Shown here: positions 49,801 through 55,810 of the stretch, one piece after another | How the letters are laid out: the number at the start of each line of letters is the position of its first letter | Numbering within the stretch: the stretch's first letter is position 1 | From: Sclerurus mexicanus | Lineage: Eukaryota > Chordata > Aves > Passeriformes > Furnariidae | Reading direction: 5' to 3' | NCBI GenBank assembly: GCA_013396755.1 | Contig: VWZF01001791.1 | Span: 16,221-80,220 of the forward strand | Length of the DNA stretch: 64,000 nt | Program-made: the position numbers and the translations under genes | Notes under the pieces: model-generated | Seen by the model: only the letters and a program-made list of their open reading frames with translations | What the model was told of the DNA's origin: nothing | Databases searched by the model: none

Positions 49801-49913
49801 TCCTTGGAATGGTGTGCATGCAGTATTCCATACATATAAATAATTTTAATAAACACAGATTTACAAAAATCTACTTACACAGGGATGTTTTCAAAGGCAT
49901 CTTCAAAGTTCTC
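6132..49913 (-). CDS. TTC39B: TTC39B, tetratricopeptide repeat protein 39B (18 of its exons; 5' end lies outside the window)
   Basis: Minus-strand gene with coding exons, in transcript order, at 49879-49913, 30235-30339, 27929-28060, 26034-26104, 24756-24823, 22719-22783, 22448-22553, 21048-21113, 19268-19376, 18337-18404, 18190-18249, 17718-17879, 16552-16643, 16133-16253, 14100-14211, 10747-10864, 7425-7541 and 6132-6228. All have AG/GT borders, phases agree at every junction, and the sum is 1704 nt (567 codons plus TGA). The translation follows the TTC39/IML2 family (DUF3808), with blocks such as ALGYSTILVMQAAMTFEQQD, LRLLEFIGFSGNR, QEWKQIHHLCYWELMW and EYSMESRLHFRIHAAL. The last three favour TTC39B over TTC39A and TTC39C. 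In mammals the protein is a TPR scaffold that promotes LXR ubiquitination and influences HDL cholesterol and lipogenesis (established knowledge). No initiator ATG exon is visible, so the annotation is 5'-partial; human TTC39B is about 680 residues. No frameshift or internal stop was found. Confidence 0.95.
6229..7424. other. Last intron of TTC39B
   Basis: Intron between the final two coding exons. It holds the A/C-rich tract at 6636-6796 and otherwise nothing recognisable. The open frames that cross the tract on both strands are composition artefacts. Confidence 0.8.
6636..6796. repeat. A/C-rich low-complexity tract in the last intron
   Basis: Almost G-free stretch of A runs and C runs (units like CCAAAAAAA). 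Read on the minus strand it is a long T/G-rich region in the transcribed RNA, with runs of GGG and GG spaced by T. Confidence 0.75.
7425..7541 (-). CDS. TTC39B: TTC39B exon: YLVPFTLYELGLLYK
   Basis: Encodes EKQIKYDSYLVPFTLYELGL then LYKHQDEREKAIRYIETA and a split Lys codon (visible residues 498 to 535), the last TPR. Acceptor GGTTTTCTAG, donor GTAAGTGG, 117 nt. Confidence 0.97.
8020..9620 (-). mobile_element. CR1 LINE, 5'-truncated and degenerate, sense to TTC39B
   Basis: The minus strand carries the C-terminal reverse-transcriptase end of CR1 and its 3' UTR. Traces such as LDSLEEWANSN and KLHNGKCQFL (8632-8817) match the usual CR1 motifs LDRLEEWA and KFNKGKC. The plus strand shows the antisense of familiar CR1 3' text (GGAGACTCCACAGTCTCTCTG near 8141). 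Frames are broken throughout, so it is a dead copy. Limits are approximate. It lies in the intron between the exons at 7425 and 10747. Confidence 0.85.
10446..10553 (-). CDS. Candidate in-frame cassette exon of TTC39B (36 codons, unrecognised)
   Basis: Seen in sequence: acceptor TATTTTTCTGTAG, donor GTAAGTAAAG, and 108 nt open in the one frame compatible with both neighbouring exons (phase 2 in, phase 2 out). Inclusion would turn the split Ser codon into AGC and add NLPHIKSYIKDVLDHINQAV and VQHIQMYLELYLQNC before rejoining at EKQIKYD. The peptide is rich in helix-forming residues with hydrophobics spaced three or four apart. I know of no such insert at this site in TTC39A, TTC39B or TTC39C, where the segments join directly. 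It could be a tissue-specific or bird-specific alternative exon, or a chance open stretch with good splice sites. Confidence 0.5.
10747..10864 (-). CDS. TTC39B: TTC39B exon: LLKGLCLKHLGRLMQAELCF
   Basis: Encodes HNEYYMDDVCMLQLLKGLCL then KHLGRLMQAELCFSKVIQ (visible residues 459 to 496), a TPR unit. Acceptor TTTTCGTGTTAG, donor GTAAAAG. It ends two bases into a Ser codon. Both the next conserved exon (7425-7541) and the candidate extra exon (10446-10553) fit that phase. Confidence 0.96.
10865..14099. other. TTC39B intron, no other feature recognised
   Basis: 3.2 kb of AT-rich intron. I saw no exon-like block, repeat family or structured RNA that I could support. Confidence 0.6.
14100..14211 (-). 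CDS. TTC39B: TTC39B exon: EMMYVWNGFAIVGKRADL
   Basis: Encodes EMMYVWNGFAIVGKRADLTE then NLLVTIEKEETALQNET (visible residues 421 to 457). Acceptor TTTGATCAG, donor GTAAGTG, 112 nt, phase 0 in, phase 1 out. Confidence 0.96.
14624..14690. repeat. Palindromic TG...AT...CA microsatellite
   Basis: A TG-rich arm (TGTGTGTGCATGTATGTA) is followed by a short spacer and then TACATACATATATATATAC and ACACACA. The two arms are nearly reverse complements, so both DNA strands and the RNA could fold into a hairpin. Confidence 0.8.
15796..15930. repeat. Diverged dispersed repeat, copy A
   Basis: Shares ordered blocks with 18790-18930: TAACTTTCTAATGAG against TAACTTCCTGATGAG, AAGGACT in both, AGAACATGAA in both, and TGACTTTTAGC followed by TGTGGCAA and AGCAAT. 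Family not identified. Confidence 0.6.
16133..16253 (-). CDS. TTC39B: TTC39B exon: GLKQRIAGKSIPTEKFAVRK
   Basis: Encodes QVDGLKQRIAGKSIPTEKFA then VRKARRYASSQPVKLILPAL (visible residues 381 to 420). The IAGKSIPTEKFA segment is a family hallmark. Acceptor CTTCTTGTAG. The donor is GTATTTG, the same weak form as at 21048. The reading frame stays open into the intron as far as about 15812, but that extension has no family similarity. Confidence 0.97.
16552..16643 (-). CDS. TTC39B: TTC39B exon: AIYVFQKAAILCMLPEDD
   Basis: Encodes AIYVFQKAAILCMLPEDDLK then RTGEDIVSLF and a split Arg codon (visible residues 350 to 379). Acceptor TTTTGAAATAG, donor GTAAAAA, 92 nt, phase 0 in, phase 2 out. Confidence 0.96.
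16644..17717. other. TTC39B intron, nothing else recognised
   Basis: About 1.1 kb of intron between two well supported exons. Short open frames only. Confidence 0.6.
17718..17879 (-). CDS. TTC39B: TTC39B exon: largest exon, central TPR
   Basis: 54 codons covering AQLRFQDCIAAQQEWKQIHH, LCYWELMWCYTFQQDWLQAY and RYADLLSRESRWSK (visible residues 296 to 349). This is the best conserved part of the family and identifies TTC39B well. Acceptor TACATTGTAG, donor GTAAATGG, phase 0 on both sides. Confidence 0.98.
17880..18189. other. TTC39B intron, nothing else recognised
   Basis: 310 bases of ordinary intron between two well supported exons. Confidence 0.6.
18190..18249 (-). CDS. TTC39B: TTC39B exon: GSIILFYAARIDILKGNFEK
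   Basis: Exactly 20 codons, GSIILFYAARIDILKGNFEK, a canonical TPR helix B followed by the turn (visible residues 276 to 295). Acceptor CTTTCAAG, donor GTAAAT, phase 0 on both sides. Confidence 0.96.
18337..18404 (-). CDS. TTC39B: TTC39B exon: GTGE to YLQKFPN
   Basis: Encodes GTGETNLQEAESLLEPYLQK then FPN (visible residues 253 to 275), the start of the central TPR. Acceptor GTTTTCTAG, donor GTATGT, 68 nt. Only 87 bases of intron follow, the shortest intron of the gene. Confidence 0.95.
18405..19267. other. TTC39B intron carrying the second old repeat copy
   Basis: Contains copy B of the diverged repeat at 18790-18930. No exon-like sequence beyond that. Confidence 0.6.
18790..18930. repeat. 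Diverged dispersed repeat, copy B
   Basis: Partner of 15796-15930 in the same orientation, with the same order of conserved blocks at roughly the same spacing. The two copies lie in different introns and are well diverged, suggesting an old interspersed element. Confidence 0.6.
19268..19376 (-). CDS. TTC39B: TTC39B exon: QLREGASGSSLRAILC block
   Basis: Encodes ELGLCQLREGASGSSLRAIL then CTFTLLVYHTYVSLIL (visible residues 217 to 252), with a hydrophobic segment around CTFTLLVYHTYVSLIL. Acceptor ATATTTCTTAG, donor GTGAGACC, 109 nt, phase 0 in, phase 1 out. Confidence 0.96.
19377..21047. other. TTC39B intron with G/T-rich tract
   Basis: Contains a T/G-only tract at about 20405-20495, otherwise nothing recognised. 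Confidence 0.6.
20405..20495. repeat. G/T-rich low-complexity tract with G runs
   Basis: The plus strand has several G runs, including GGTGGGGGG, GGGGG and GG repeats separated by T runs. It is the reverse-strand counterpart of the A/C-rich tracts elsewhere in the window. Confidence 0.7.
21048..21113 (-). CDS. TTC39B: TTC39B exon: MLSLLPGRILRLLEFIGFSG block
   Basis: 22 codons, MLSLLPGRILRLLEFIGFSG then NR, a signature of the A and B paralogues (visible residues 195 to 216). Acceptor AATGTGTTTCAG. The donor is GTATTTG, weaker than most others in this gene. 66 nt, phase 0 on both sides. Confidence 0.96.
21114..22447. other. TTC39B intron, nothing else recognised
   Basis: About 1.3 kb, AT-rich. 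No repeat family or exon-like block was identified. Confidence 0.6.
22448..22553 (-). CDS. TTC39B: TTC39B exon: ECHQVLQMTQGN to FEGGVKLGIG
   Basis: Encodes ECHQVLQMTQGNKSKTETYY then QFEGGVKLGIGAFNL (visible residues 160 to 194). I chose the acceptor CATCTGAAG because it leaves a single A that completes the Lys codon, and it sits after a long pyrimidine tract. Donor GTATGAC. 106 nt. Confidence 0.95.
22719..22783 (-). CDS. TTC39B: TTC39B exon: DENMINFIKGG block
   Basis: Encodes DENMINFIKGGLKIRTSYQI then Y, with the following Lys codon split (visible residues 138 to 158). Acceptor TTTTTTCTTCCAG, donor GTAAGCC, 65 nt, phase 0 in, phase 2 out. Only 165 bases of intron separate it from the next exon. 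Confidence 0.96.
22784..24755. other. TTC39B intron with an acidic open frame of unclear status
   Basis: About 2 kb. The minus strand at 23512-23700 is open and has an acidic Ser/Glu/Asp stretch. It lacks an ATG and a clear donor and is not annotated as an exon. Otherwise nothing recognised. Confidence 0.5.
24756..24823 (-). CDS. TTC39B: TTC39B exon: EMHAEICYAECLLQKA block
   Basis: Encodes EEMHAEICYAECLLQKAALT then FVQ, a conserved TPR-type helix (visible residues 115 to 137). Acceptor TTTCTTATATAG, donor GTAAAC, 68 nt, leaving in phase 0. Confidence 0.96.
24824..25999. other. TTC39B intron with poly(A) run and single N
   Basis: Ordinary intron followed by A homopolymers around a single N at 25768. 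The A run at 25782-25812 is over 30 bases long. This is a likely sequencing break point. Confidence 0.7.
26000..26049. other. 10-N gap with duplicated 20-base flanks
   Basis: Ns occupy 26020-26029. The 20 bases before the gap (26000-26019) are identical to the 20 bases after it (26030-26049). This is an untrimmed overlap between two contig ends, so the true sequence probably has only one copy. Confidence 0.95.
26034..26104 (-). CDS. TTC39B: TTC39B exon next to an assembly gap
   Basis: Encodes RKRSTVVESLSNLVSKQSVD then QLSE (visible residues 91 to 114). Acceptor TAGATTCAG. The donor GTAA is cut by a 10-N gap immediately downstream, and the 20 bases spanning the exon end are repeated at 26000-26019 on the other side of the gap. 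That second copy shows the full donor GTAAGTAG. The exon itself is intact: 71 nt, phase 2 in, phase 1 out. Confidence 0.93.
26105..27928. other. TTC39B intron, nothing else recognised
   Basis: 1.8 kb of AT-rich intron with short, unsupported open frames. Confidence 0.6.
27929..28060 (-). CDS. TTC39B: TTC39B exon: MYHALGYST block
   Basis: Encodes SKDSMYHALGYSTILVMQAA and MTFEQQDIQMGISTMKEALQ then TCQ, one of the strongest family blocks (visible residues 47 to 90). Acceptor TTTTCTCTAG, donor GTAAACC, 132 nt, phase 2 to phase 2. Confidence 0.97.
28061..30234. other. TTC39B intron, probable old CR1 remnant
   Basis: About 2.2 kb of intron. The only recognisable content is the CR1-like remnant at about 28525-28950. 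Confidence 0.5.
28525..28950 (-). mobile_element. Probable ancient CR1 3' end remnant
   Basis: The plus strand follows the order of antisense CR1 3' UTR text with many changes: TGGAAAGTCCTATAGAGGTC, then a stretch ending CACTATGGAGAAGTGCAGCT where CR1 has a CACTGAGAAGAG-like string. Similarity is by eye only. Confidence 0.45.
30235..30339 (-). CDS. TTC39B: TTC39B exon: start of the conserved TTC39 domain
   Basis: Encodes ASKMDLKCALEECSMALNLF followed by LNNKFSEALELLRPW, the first conserved helical pair of the TTC39 domain (visible residues 12 to 47). Acceptor CTCTTTTAG, donor GTGAGG, 105 nt, phase 2 in and phase 2 out. Confidence 0.95.
33277..33870 (-). mobile_element. Solo LTR of an endogenous retrovirus
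   Basis: GC-richer 594-base block whose minus strand reads as a complete avian-type LTR. It begins TGCGCTGGTGGGAGGG, has a TATA-like TATATAAAG (plus 33592-33600), then a promoter-proximal region, a degraded poly(A) signal (GTTAAA near 33402-33407) and an end near GGTTAGACCGTGCCA. No internal viral region adjoins it. Flanks CTACT and ATACT differ by one base and could be a 5-bp target duplication. The open frames inside it are non-coding LTR sequence. Confidence 0.8.
34125..34195. repeat. Two adjacent short hairpins
   Basis: Arms GTTTCTACAG and CTGTAGAAAC (34130-34154, 5-base loop) are followed by TCTCCA and TGGAGA around a 6-base loop. The surroundings are rich in TACAGT motifs. Confidence 0.6.
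36295..36390. repeat. A/C-rich low-complexity tract
   Basis: A run followed by irregular CAAAAC, CAACAA and ACACA units with few G. Nearby, at 36845-36900, a T/G-rich tract gives the opposite strand bias. Confidence 0.6.
42955..43925 (+). mobile_element. CR1 LINE fragment, reverse-transcriptase region, plus strand
   Basis: Broken frames on the plus strand read like CR1 ORF2: FKYISGKRQCPLQDEDGHL (42952-43311), then FKTGKNEVCGKHRPVSLTSV (43390-43659), the RT palm entry where CR1 usually has KKGKKEDPGNYRPVSLTS. Frames shift between blocks, so it is inactive. Antisense to TTC39B. Confidence 0.85.
44222..45185 (-). mobile_element. CR1 LINE 3' part, minus strand, with an inserted N-bounded block
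   Basis: The minus strand encodes the CR1 RT C-terminal part, including KFADDTKLGQSADLLEGR and LDRLERWAKSNRMRFNKTKC (44851-45180). The 3' end repeat ATTCTATGATTCTGTGA lies at 44225-44241. The block 44446-44601, between two Ns, interrupts the element and is a copy of 45151-45306. Sense to TTC39B and opposite in direction to the neighbouring CR1 pieces. Confidence 0.85.
44445..44602. other. N-bounded duplicated block (probable misassembly)
   Basis: Single Ns at 44445 and 44602 enclose 156 bases identical to 45151-45306. The block replaces the part of the CR1 3' UTR expected at this point. Confidence 0.9.
45440..45881 (+). mobile_element. CR1 LINE 3' end, plus strand, with an inserted N-bounded block
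   Basis: The plus strand reads as typical CR1 3' UTR: CTGCTCTGCACTGGGGCAGC (45512-45531), GTCCAAAGGAGGGCA before the N at 45614, and after the N at 45844 the terminal CTTCCAACTCAGCAGATCCTG with TGTGATTCTGTG. It is the same orientation as 42955-43925 and may be the other end of that element, split by the minus-strand CR1. Confidence 0.8.
45614..45844. other. N-bounded duplicated block (probable misassembly)
   Basis: Single Ns at 45614 and 45844 enclose 229 bases identical to 44796-45024 of the minus-strand CR1. The copy interrupts the plus-strand CR1 3' UTR. Confidence 0.9.
49879..49913 (-). CDS. TTC39B: TTC39B, most 5' visible coding exon (35 nt)
   Basis: Encodes ENFEDAFENIPV, with the last Val split into the next exon. 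The acceptor is TTCTTCTGCAG and the donor GTAAGTAG. It enters in phase 0 and leaves after two bases of a codon, which matches the G that starts the exon at 30339. This is the acidic segment just before the conserved SKMDL helix of TTC39B. The exon is very short and isolated by a 19.5 kb intron, so it rests on splice-site quality, phase match and family fit. Confidence 0.75.
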
Positions 49914-51149
49914 CTGCAGAAGAAAAAAAAATGTTTCAATCTAATGTACATGTGTTTTGTAACACAGCAGAAAGTTAACACTACCAGACAACACTTAATT
50001 CTGCATCATACAGTAATAATCAGAAATTCACAATCTAGTGACTTTTTGTTAAGCTTTCAGTGCAAATCATTACACAGATAGATTTTCTATAGGCCCACTA
50101 CCTCAGACTACTATCAGTTAAATTAAGCCAAAGACCTTTTTCTTTTCAGACTCCAAAACTTCCACCATGTACATTACAGAAGGCAATACAAATTTATGCC
50201 GCAGGAGTTTGTGCAGCACATCTGTTATATTCAAGATGCACTAGTTGAACAGTATATCTACACATGAAAGAAAAGGTATTCTATGCATATACCTGATATG
50301 CAGGTTGGCCAGAGTATATATACTAGCTCCACAGTGCATTACAAACAGCGCGCATAAAGAGCTAGCTCACACATTAATGGCAGTTTTGTCAACAGCTTGG
50401 TCCAGACATATAGAAGATGTTTCTTTTCAGCTAGATTCAAAGCCTGTTCAACCTAAGTTCATATTTCAAATTAAAATAAAGGAAGATACACAAATGTAAA
50501 AATGAGCCGAATGGCTCAGCTCAAAGGTCATGTATTTCTGTATTCACTTTCCAAAACTGGTCTGTAGAAGTGTGTAGCAAAGACAAACGGGCAAACAGCC
50601 CTCCTTCACACATCCCTCTCCACACCACACTTTTCAGCCTTTGGCAACCCTGGGAATTCCAGAGATAGAGTTTGGCCATCTGGTGGTTTTCAACAGATCT
50701 GTGTTTCCTCAATCCCATGCAGACTTTGTTTAATTCATGAGTTCACAACATTAGTAAGGAATCTCCCAAGTCTGCCATCCATTTTGTGCAAAAGAATTGC
50801 ACAAAATTATTTCTACTTGAACCTGATTCCTACTGCCTTTGTACAAAAATCCCTGGCACTATATATTAAAAAGCAGTGAAGAATCACTTCATACTTGCTC
50901 TTTTCTTGACAGGATTTTGAGTGCTTTGTTAAATCATTCAACTCATCTCTTTTCCAAGCCAAAGACTACTACCTTACTTAGTCACTCTTCAAACAGAAAC
51001 TATTGCCTACTTATAACCGTGTTTCCTGCTCTTTCCATAAGAAACACTGGAAGTATGATGGAACAGATTTTTAACATATCTCAGGAAGATACGTGGAGGA
51101 GACTGACTCACACCTCACTACAAGCTCTTCTCAGTTGTAGAGAGCCAGA

Positions 51150-51360
51150 AGGTCTCTTCTGAGCCTTCTTTTCTCCAGGCTAACCAATGCCAGTTCTCTC
51201 AGTTCGTCTTCATGGGATTTGTGCTCCAGACCCTTCACCAGTTCCACTGCCCTTCTTTGGACACACTCCAGCACCTCACTGTCTTTCTTGGAATGAAGGG
51301 TCTAAACTAGAATACAGTATTTCAGGTGTCGCCTTACAGTGCCATGTAAAGGAGGAACTT
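51150..51360 (-). mobile_element. CR1 3' UTR fragment
   Basis: The plus strand carries antisense CR1 text in order: AGCCTTCTTTTCTCCAGGCT, then CAGTTCTCTCAG, CTCCAGACCCTTCACCAG and GCCCTTCTTTGGACACACTC. Short and truncated at both ends. Confidence 0.75.
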
Positions 51361-52029
51361 AAAAGAACTTAGAAGAAGCCAATAAAATGATCCTCCTGAT
51401 CTGAGGAGAACTGACCTGAGTTTCAAAAAGTTGAACAAAAAACAATAGAAACAATCTGAAAAGAAACCCTTTTATCCATGTCTCACCCCAGATACTGGTA
51501 GAAGTCACCAGTCTTCTAATAAAGTCCTTCTCTGATGACTTGTTGCCTCCCTGAGACACTTCTACAGACAAGAGGAGGAATTCAGCAAAATAAACAAACG
51601 AAACACACTTACAGCTTTTTAAGCACACTTTTCCTAAGAGAACAAACTTGACAAGCAAAAGTCAAGGTATTTTTAACTGCCAGGTACTTAATAAAGAACA
51701 GTAATGAGCAGATGTTCACAGAAAGAGGCAAAAATATCTGTAACTTGAACCTCTTGCAGGGTTTTTCCAACCTTTGTACAAAAGCAGCACCTATATACAA
51801 GAAGAAATGCAGAGAGAATTCACATTCTGTCTAAATAAGTGACTCCTCTGCCCAGCTTTCTCTAAATTTTGATCCCTGTTATTCACACTGGTCAGATGCA
51901 TGTCTGAACATTTAGAAGAACAAAGTACAGCCTTGGTATTTTTCTCCACATGCTAAGGCATAGAGAATAGTGGCAGCGTCTCCCAAGATTCCTCAGGGAA
52001 GCTAAAAATATCACCAATGAAGGTGACTT

Positions 52030-52115
52030 CTATGCTAAAAAACCAAATAAAGATAAAAAAATCAAAACAAATAAAAACCCAAAACCACAACAAAAACCAC
52101 AATCAAAAAAACCCC
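52030..52115. repeat. A/C-rich low-complexity tract
   Basis: AAACC and CAAAAACC units with almost no G, directly upstream of the LTR-derived composite. Confidence 0.7.
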
Positions 52116-52254
52116 AAGCAACTGATCCATAGGTTTTTTTCCTGCAGTTTCCTGTGCTTTCCCATTCCCACTGCATGGGAATGGTACCAGAAAGCATTCA
52201 AATTGATATCTTGGTCCTACTTCCACTGACTCAGACAAGTCTGCAGTTAGGGCT

Positions 52255-52504
52255 TGTTTCAGTTTAAAAGAAAACTAAGATGTCTATCTGAACTAGGAAG
52301 GGGGCCTCTTCCCAAAACCCACCACAACCTTTGAAATTAAGAGACTTTAAACAGAAAAAGTATAGAAAATTATAAAAGTTCTTTACTAAATATATATATA
52401 ACCAAAAAAGCGGAACAGAACCAACAGTGACACCATAACCAAAACTGACCCGACTCAAGCCCCATCCGTGCCCCCCGGAACAGTTCTATTCACAGACAGC
52501 AGGA
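52255..52504. mobile_element. LTR-derived direct repeat, first copy
   Basis: Starts TGTTTCAGTTTAAAAG and continues for 250 bases that recur at 52997-53246. The two copies differ only at the fourth base, apart from where the similarity ends. The TG start and pairing suggest endogenous-retrovirus LTR sequence, but orientation and family are not determined. Confidence 0.5.
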
Positions 52505-52534
52505 GGCAATGCCACACCTCGCGAAGCAGCAATC

Positions 52535-52880
52535 TGTGGTGGTTTAGTTTTCTTGGTTTTGGTCTGGGCCTTCCTTGGTAACTAGGTTATAACTAAGGAA
52601 GTATTCCACACCATTCCTTTTACGTAATCAGAGGTATATAAAACAAGGGAAAGTTTCCCCCCTCTCTCTTCCTTTTGTGTGCTCGGAGAACATCAGGTCT
52701 CTGGGTTGGCTTAGCTCTTTTCTATATGAGCTGAGGCCTATTTGAGAAACTGTTGTCCCAGCTGCACGGAGGGGAAGGACCTGCTTCTCTTAAGAGGAGG
52801 TTTGAGTTTTAATGAGAATTTATTGTATTAGTTACTTATTGAGCTTTTCCCTGAGTTTACGAGTGTGTGTATCTGTTGTT
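52535..52880 (+). mobile_element. LTR-like block with TATA box
   Basis: Begins TGTGGTGGTTTAGTTTTC, a start typical of avian ERV LTRs, with GTATATAAAA at 52634-52643 and a pyrimidine-rich stretch behind it. It ends at a single N (52881), so its 3' boundary is unknown. It lies between the two copies of the direct repeat. Confidence 0.6.
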
Positions 52881-52996
52881 NGAGAGCAGATAGTGGGGAA
52901 CTCCTCTTGGCACAGCTCTGGCACAGCATACAGTTGCCTGTAAGGCAGTTTTGGGGTCTGGGATTCTATCAGTTTCCTTGCCTTAATGTTGATGAC

Positions 52997-53246
52997 TGTC
53001 TCAGTTTAAAAGAAAACTAAGATGTCTATCTGAACTAGGAAGGGGGCCTCTTCCCAAAACCCACCACAACCTTTGAAATTAAGAGACTTTAAACAGAAAA
53101 AGTATAGAAAATTATAAAAGTTCTTTACTAAATATATATATAACCAAAAAAGCGGAACAGAACCAACAGTGACACCATAACCAAAACTGACCCGACTCAA
53201 GCCCCATCCGTGCCCCCCGGAACAGTTCTATTCACAGACAGCAGGA
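52997..53246. mobile_element. LTR-derived direct repeat, second copy, ending at an N
   Basis: Near-identical to 52255-52504, starting TGTCTCAGTTTAAAAG and stopping exactly at the N at 53247. Being so similar, it is either a very young duplication or part of a gap-fill block bounded by the Ns at 52881 and 53247. Confidence 0.6.
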
Positions 53247-55810
53247 NCGCGGATGTCACTCACAGGCTCCAGCAACACAAAGTGGGGACCAGGGAGAGGT
53301 CCTAGGTCTGAAAAACTCTCATGGGAATGAATGGTGGCCACAAAGGGACAGGTTGAAATCTTTCCCATGGGCAGTGTAAAGACTCTCCCCTAATCCTTTG
53401 TCCGAAAGTGTTGTGGGGTGCTGGGTTAGCCACTCCTCTGCAGGTGGAGTTGGCCCTCAAAGAGTCTATACCAAATCCAGGGAGCAGCGACTGCTCTCCC
53501 TCTCTCTCCAAGGAATGGCACAGAGCACACGGAGTCGGGCGCCAAACCAGGGCAGCTCCCTCCAAGTGCTTCCACCAGCCCAGCAAACAGTGTCTGGCAC
53601 CTACACAGCAATCAGAGCAGAGAAGTGTGACAATAAACCAGGAACAAAGCTCTCTCCCTGCAGCCACCCCACCTACCTCCACCAGTCATCCCCAGCCATT
53701 AAGTGGGAACGCAAAGCTATCAGCCAGCCTTCTGTCAGCTGCTTCCAACAGCAGGTAGTGGGGCTGGGCTCCAGCTCCCAAACCTCTGTGTTGGTAAGAG
53801 AGAGAAAAAAAAAAACCATGAAAGATTTTGAAACTATAACAGCTCTACAGACTCTGGGATTTCTTATATATAGAGAAAAGCTGGAAGCACTAGAAGAGAA
53901 GCATAGCCATCTTCTACTCCATTCCATGCCCATTATAACAAAAAAAGTTACATCATTACAAAGTGTAAAGAAAAGGGCTGAGGTACCTGAGGTACCTGGA
54001 ATAGCTCCTCCCAGATTAAATTCTAGGATTCAAGATACTACTACCAAGATACCAAAGGTCTGAAAAGTACTCAAAACATATTTACTTTTTCCCCAGTAGT
54101 CTGTTAAAATCTACCTGTAAATTAAGTCCGAGAAAAAGATTGAGTGAAGTGTTACATAAAATACACAACACCTTACAGAACTCAACCTGTATTAAAATAT
54201 ACAAATATGTATAGGTATGCACATATCAATATAAAAAATAAAATCAAATTATTGATAAAGTTTATCCATTCCTCAGAGCACAGAAGCAGGCCAAAATCAT
54301 GGACAGACCCACTCTTTCACATTCAGTTGAAGCCTAGTAAAGTTCCCATTTTCAAGTGCTCATTCCAACAGCGCAACTTCCAGCTGATGCAACTGAAGTA
54401 TCACAACCGGTTTCCAGAGGTGCTTGACTAATTTGGTCTACAGCAAAGCAGACTACTTAACTCAAACAAAAGTCTTATTTAGCATCAATGATGGGCTGCA
54501 CACAAGTTCATTCAAGACTGAAATCATGTGCAACTAAATTAGCAATATTTGACCTCCACATGTTAGCAGTTATCATAGGAACACCACTTCCATTATTTAC
54601 ATGGCAGGAAAGACTGAGATTGACACAGTTCTTCGTTTATTTCCTTCACCTAACCCAGGTCCGTCCTGCAGCAAGTCCCAAAGTACGTCCATGCTATAAG
54701 AGCCACACACATACAGCAGAAATCTTCAGGAAATACAAACTGCACTTACATGCACAAAAAGGACAACAAAGTCTTTTTTTCAGACATTCTATTCAGAAAA
54801 ATAATATATTTAATATATTAATATATTTAATACTTAAGTGAATACCAAGAGAAACACTTTAACAACTGTATGCCTCAGTACAATGATGTCTAGTGCTGCA
54901 AGACACAGATTTTTATTGCACCTTTTCCAGAGTACACATCAGTCCAATTTAAAACACACAAATAAAAGTAAACCTGCCACTAGATGGCATGACAAAAACT
55001 GTCTCAGGCTTTTCCACAGATTTCAGAAAATCACTGGCACAAGATTTAACAAAATAAAACTGTCTCAAAATGATGTTTCTTGAATCACATACTTCTATCT
55101 TTTTCTGCTTGATAATGGTACTATTTCACATCATTATGACACATCCTTTTCAAGATTCAAGCAGGCTTGAAAACAATTAAGTTTACACAATTTAGAGATG
55201 CTCATGTTTCACAAAGCCAAGAAAGTCAAAGTAAGACCAAGACATAAAGGGACATGGTGTACTAATGCAGAAAAACTGAAGAGCTCCTGTAATCTAGCAA
55301 TGAGAGCAGAAACCATTTGCAGCACAACACAATTCACCCATCAAGTCTCATGAAAAACATCACATAAGGGAGACACTTCAACTAATATAGAACCTTTATC
55401 AGTGTCAACACTTCTGTTTTAATGCACTGGTAGAAAGCAGAAACAGTAGCTTGCCTTGATTATTACAGAAATTCTAGTATCAAAAGTGAACTCTACCTTC
55501 TCCACACTCAGAAGAAATCGTTTAACTCTGAAAATATTTCAGACTATATCCTGTGGCTGTTAAATTGTTGTCTTACGTTTGCTGATTGTTTTGTCAAGCT
55601 ATGTGTTTAAACACTGCTCTTTTCCAAGTGAAGGAGGCAAACTTGATCAGTCTAAACTATTCCTTTAAAATCCAGATTTATGACAGGATATGACGACCAA
55701 ATAAGGTATTAACCATCTAGATTCTCCCCACTGATAACAACATAACTTCAGAAAACTAAGTCCAACAGCATATAGAAACACCAGCCACAATTTTGAGTCC
55801 ATACTGAACT

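Larger units (their letters stand above)
30340..49878. other. Large 19.5 kb TTC39B intron rich in repeats
   Basis: Separates the 35-nt exon at 49879 from the conserved exon at 30235. It holds a solo LTR (33277-33870), small hairpins (34125-34195), simple repeats and the opposing CR1 cluster (42955-45881). The remaining stretches (30340-33276, 34200-42950, 45890-49878) show no exon, RNA gene or repeat family that I can name. Confidence 0.75.

Noticed and set aside
53537..53544. GGGCGCCA, resembling the complement of a retroviral lysine-tRNA primer binding site
   Set aside because: Only about eight bases fit and no LTR end (CA) sits next to it. Not enough to call a viral internal region.
53398..54063. 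221-codon plus-strand open frame, the longest in the window
   Set aside because: No recognisable domain, three overlapping frames are open on the same GC-rich stretch, composition is low-quality, and it lies next to LTR-derived sequence. Most likely non-coding.
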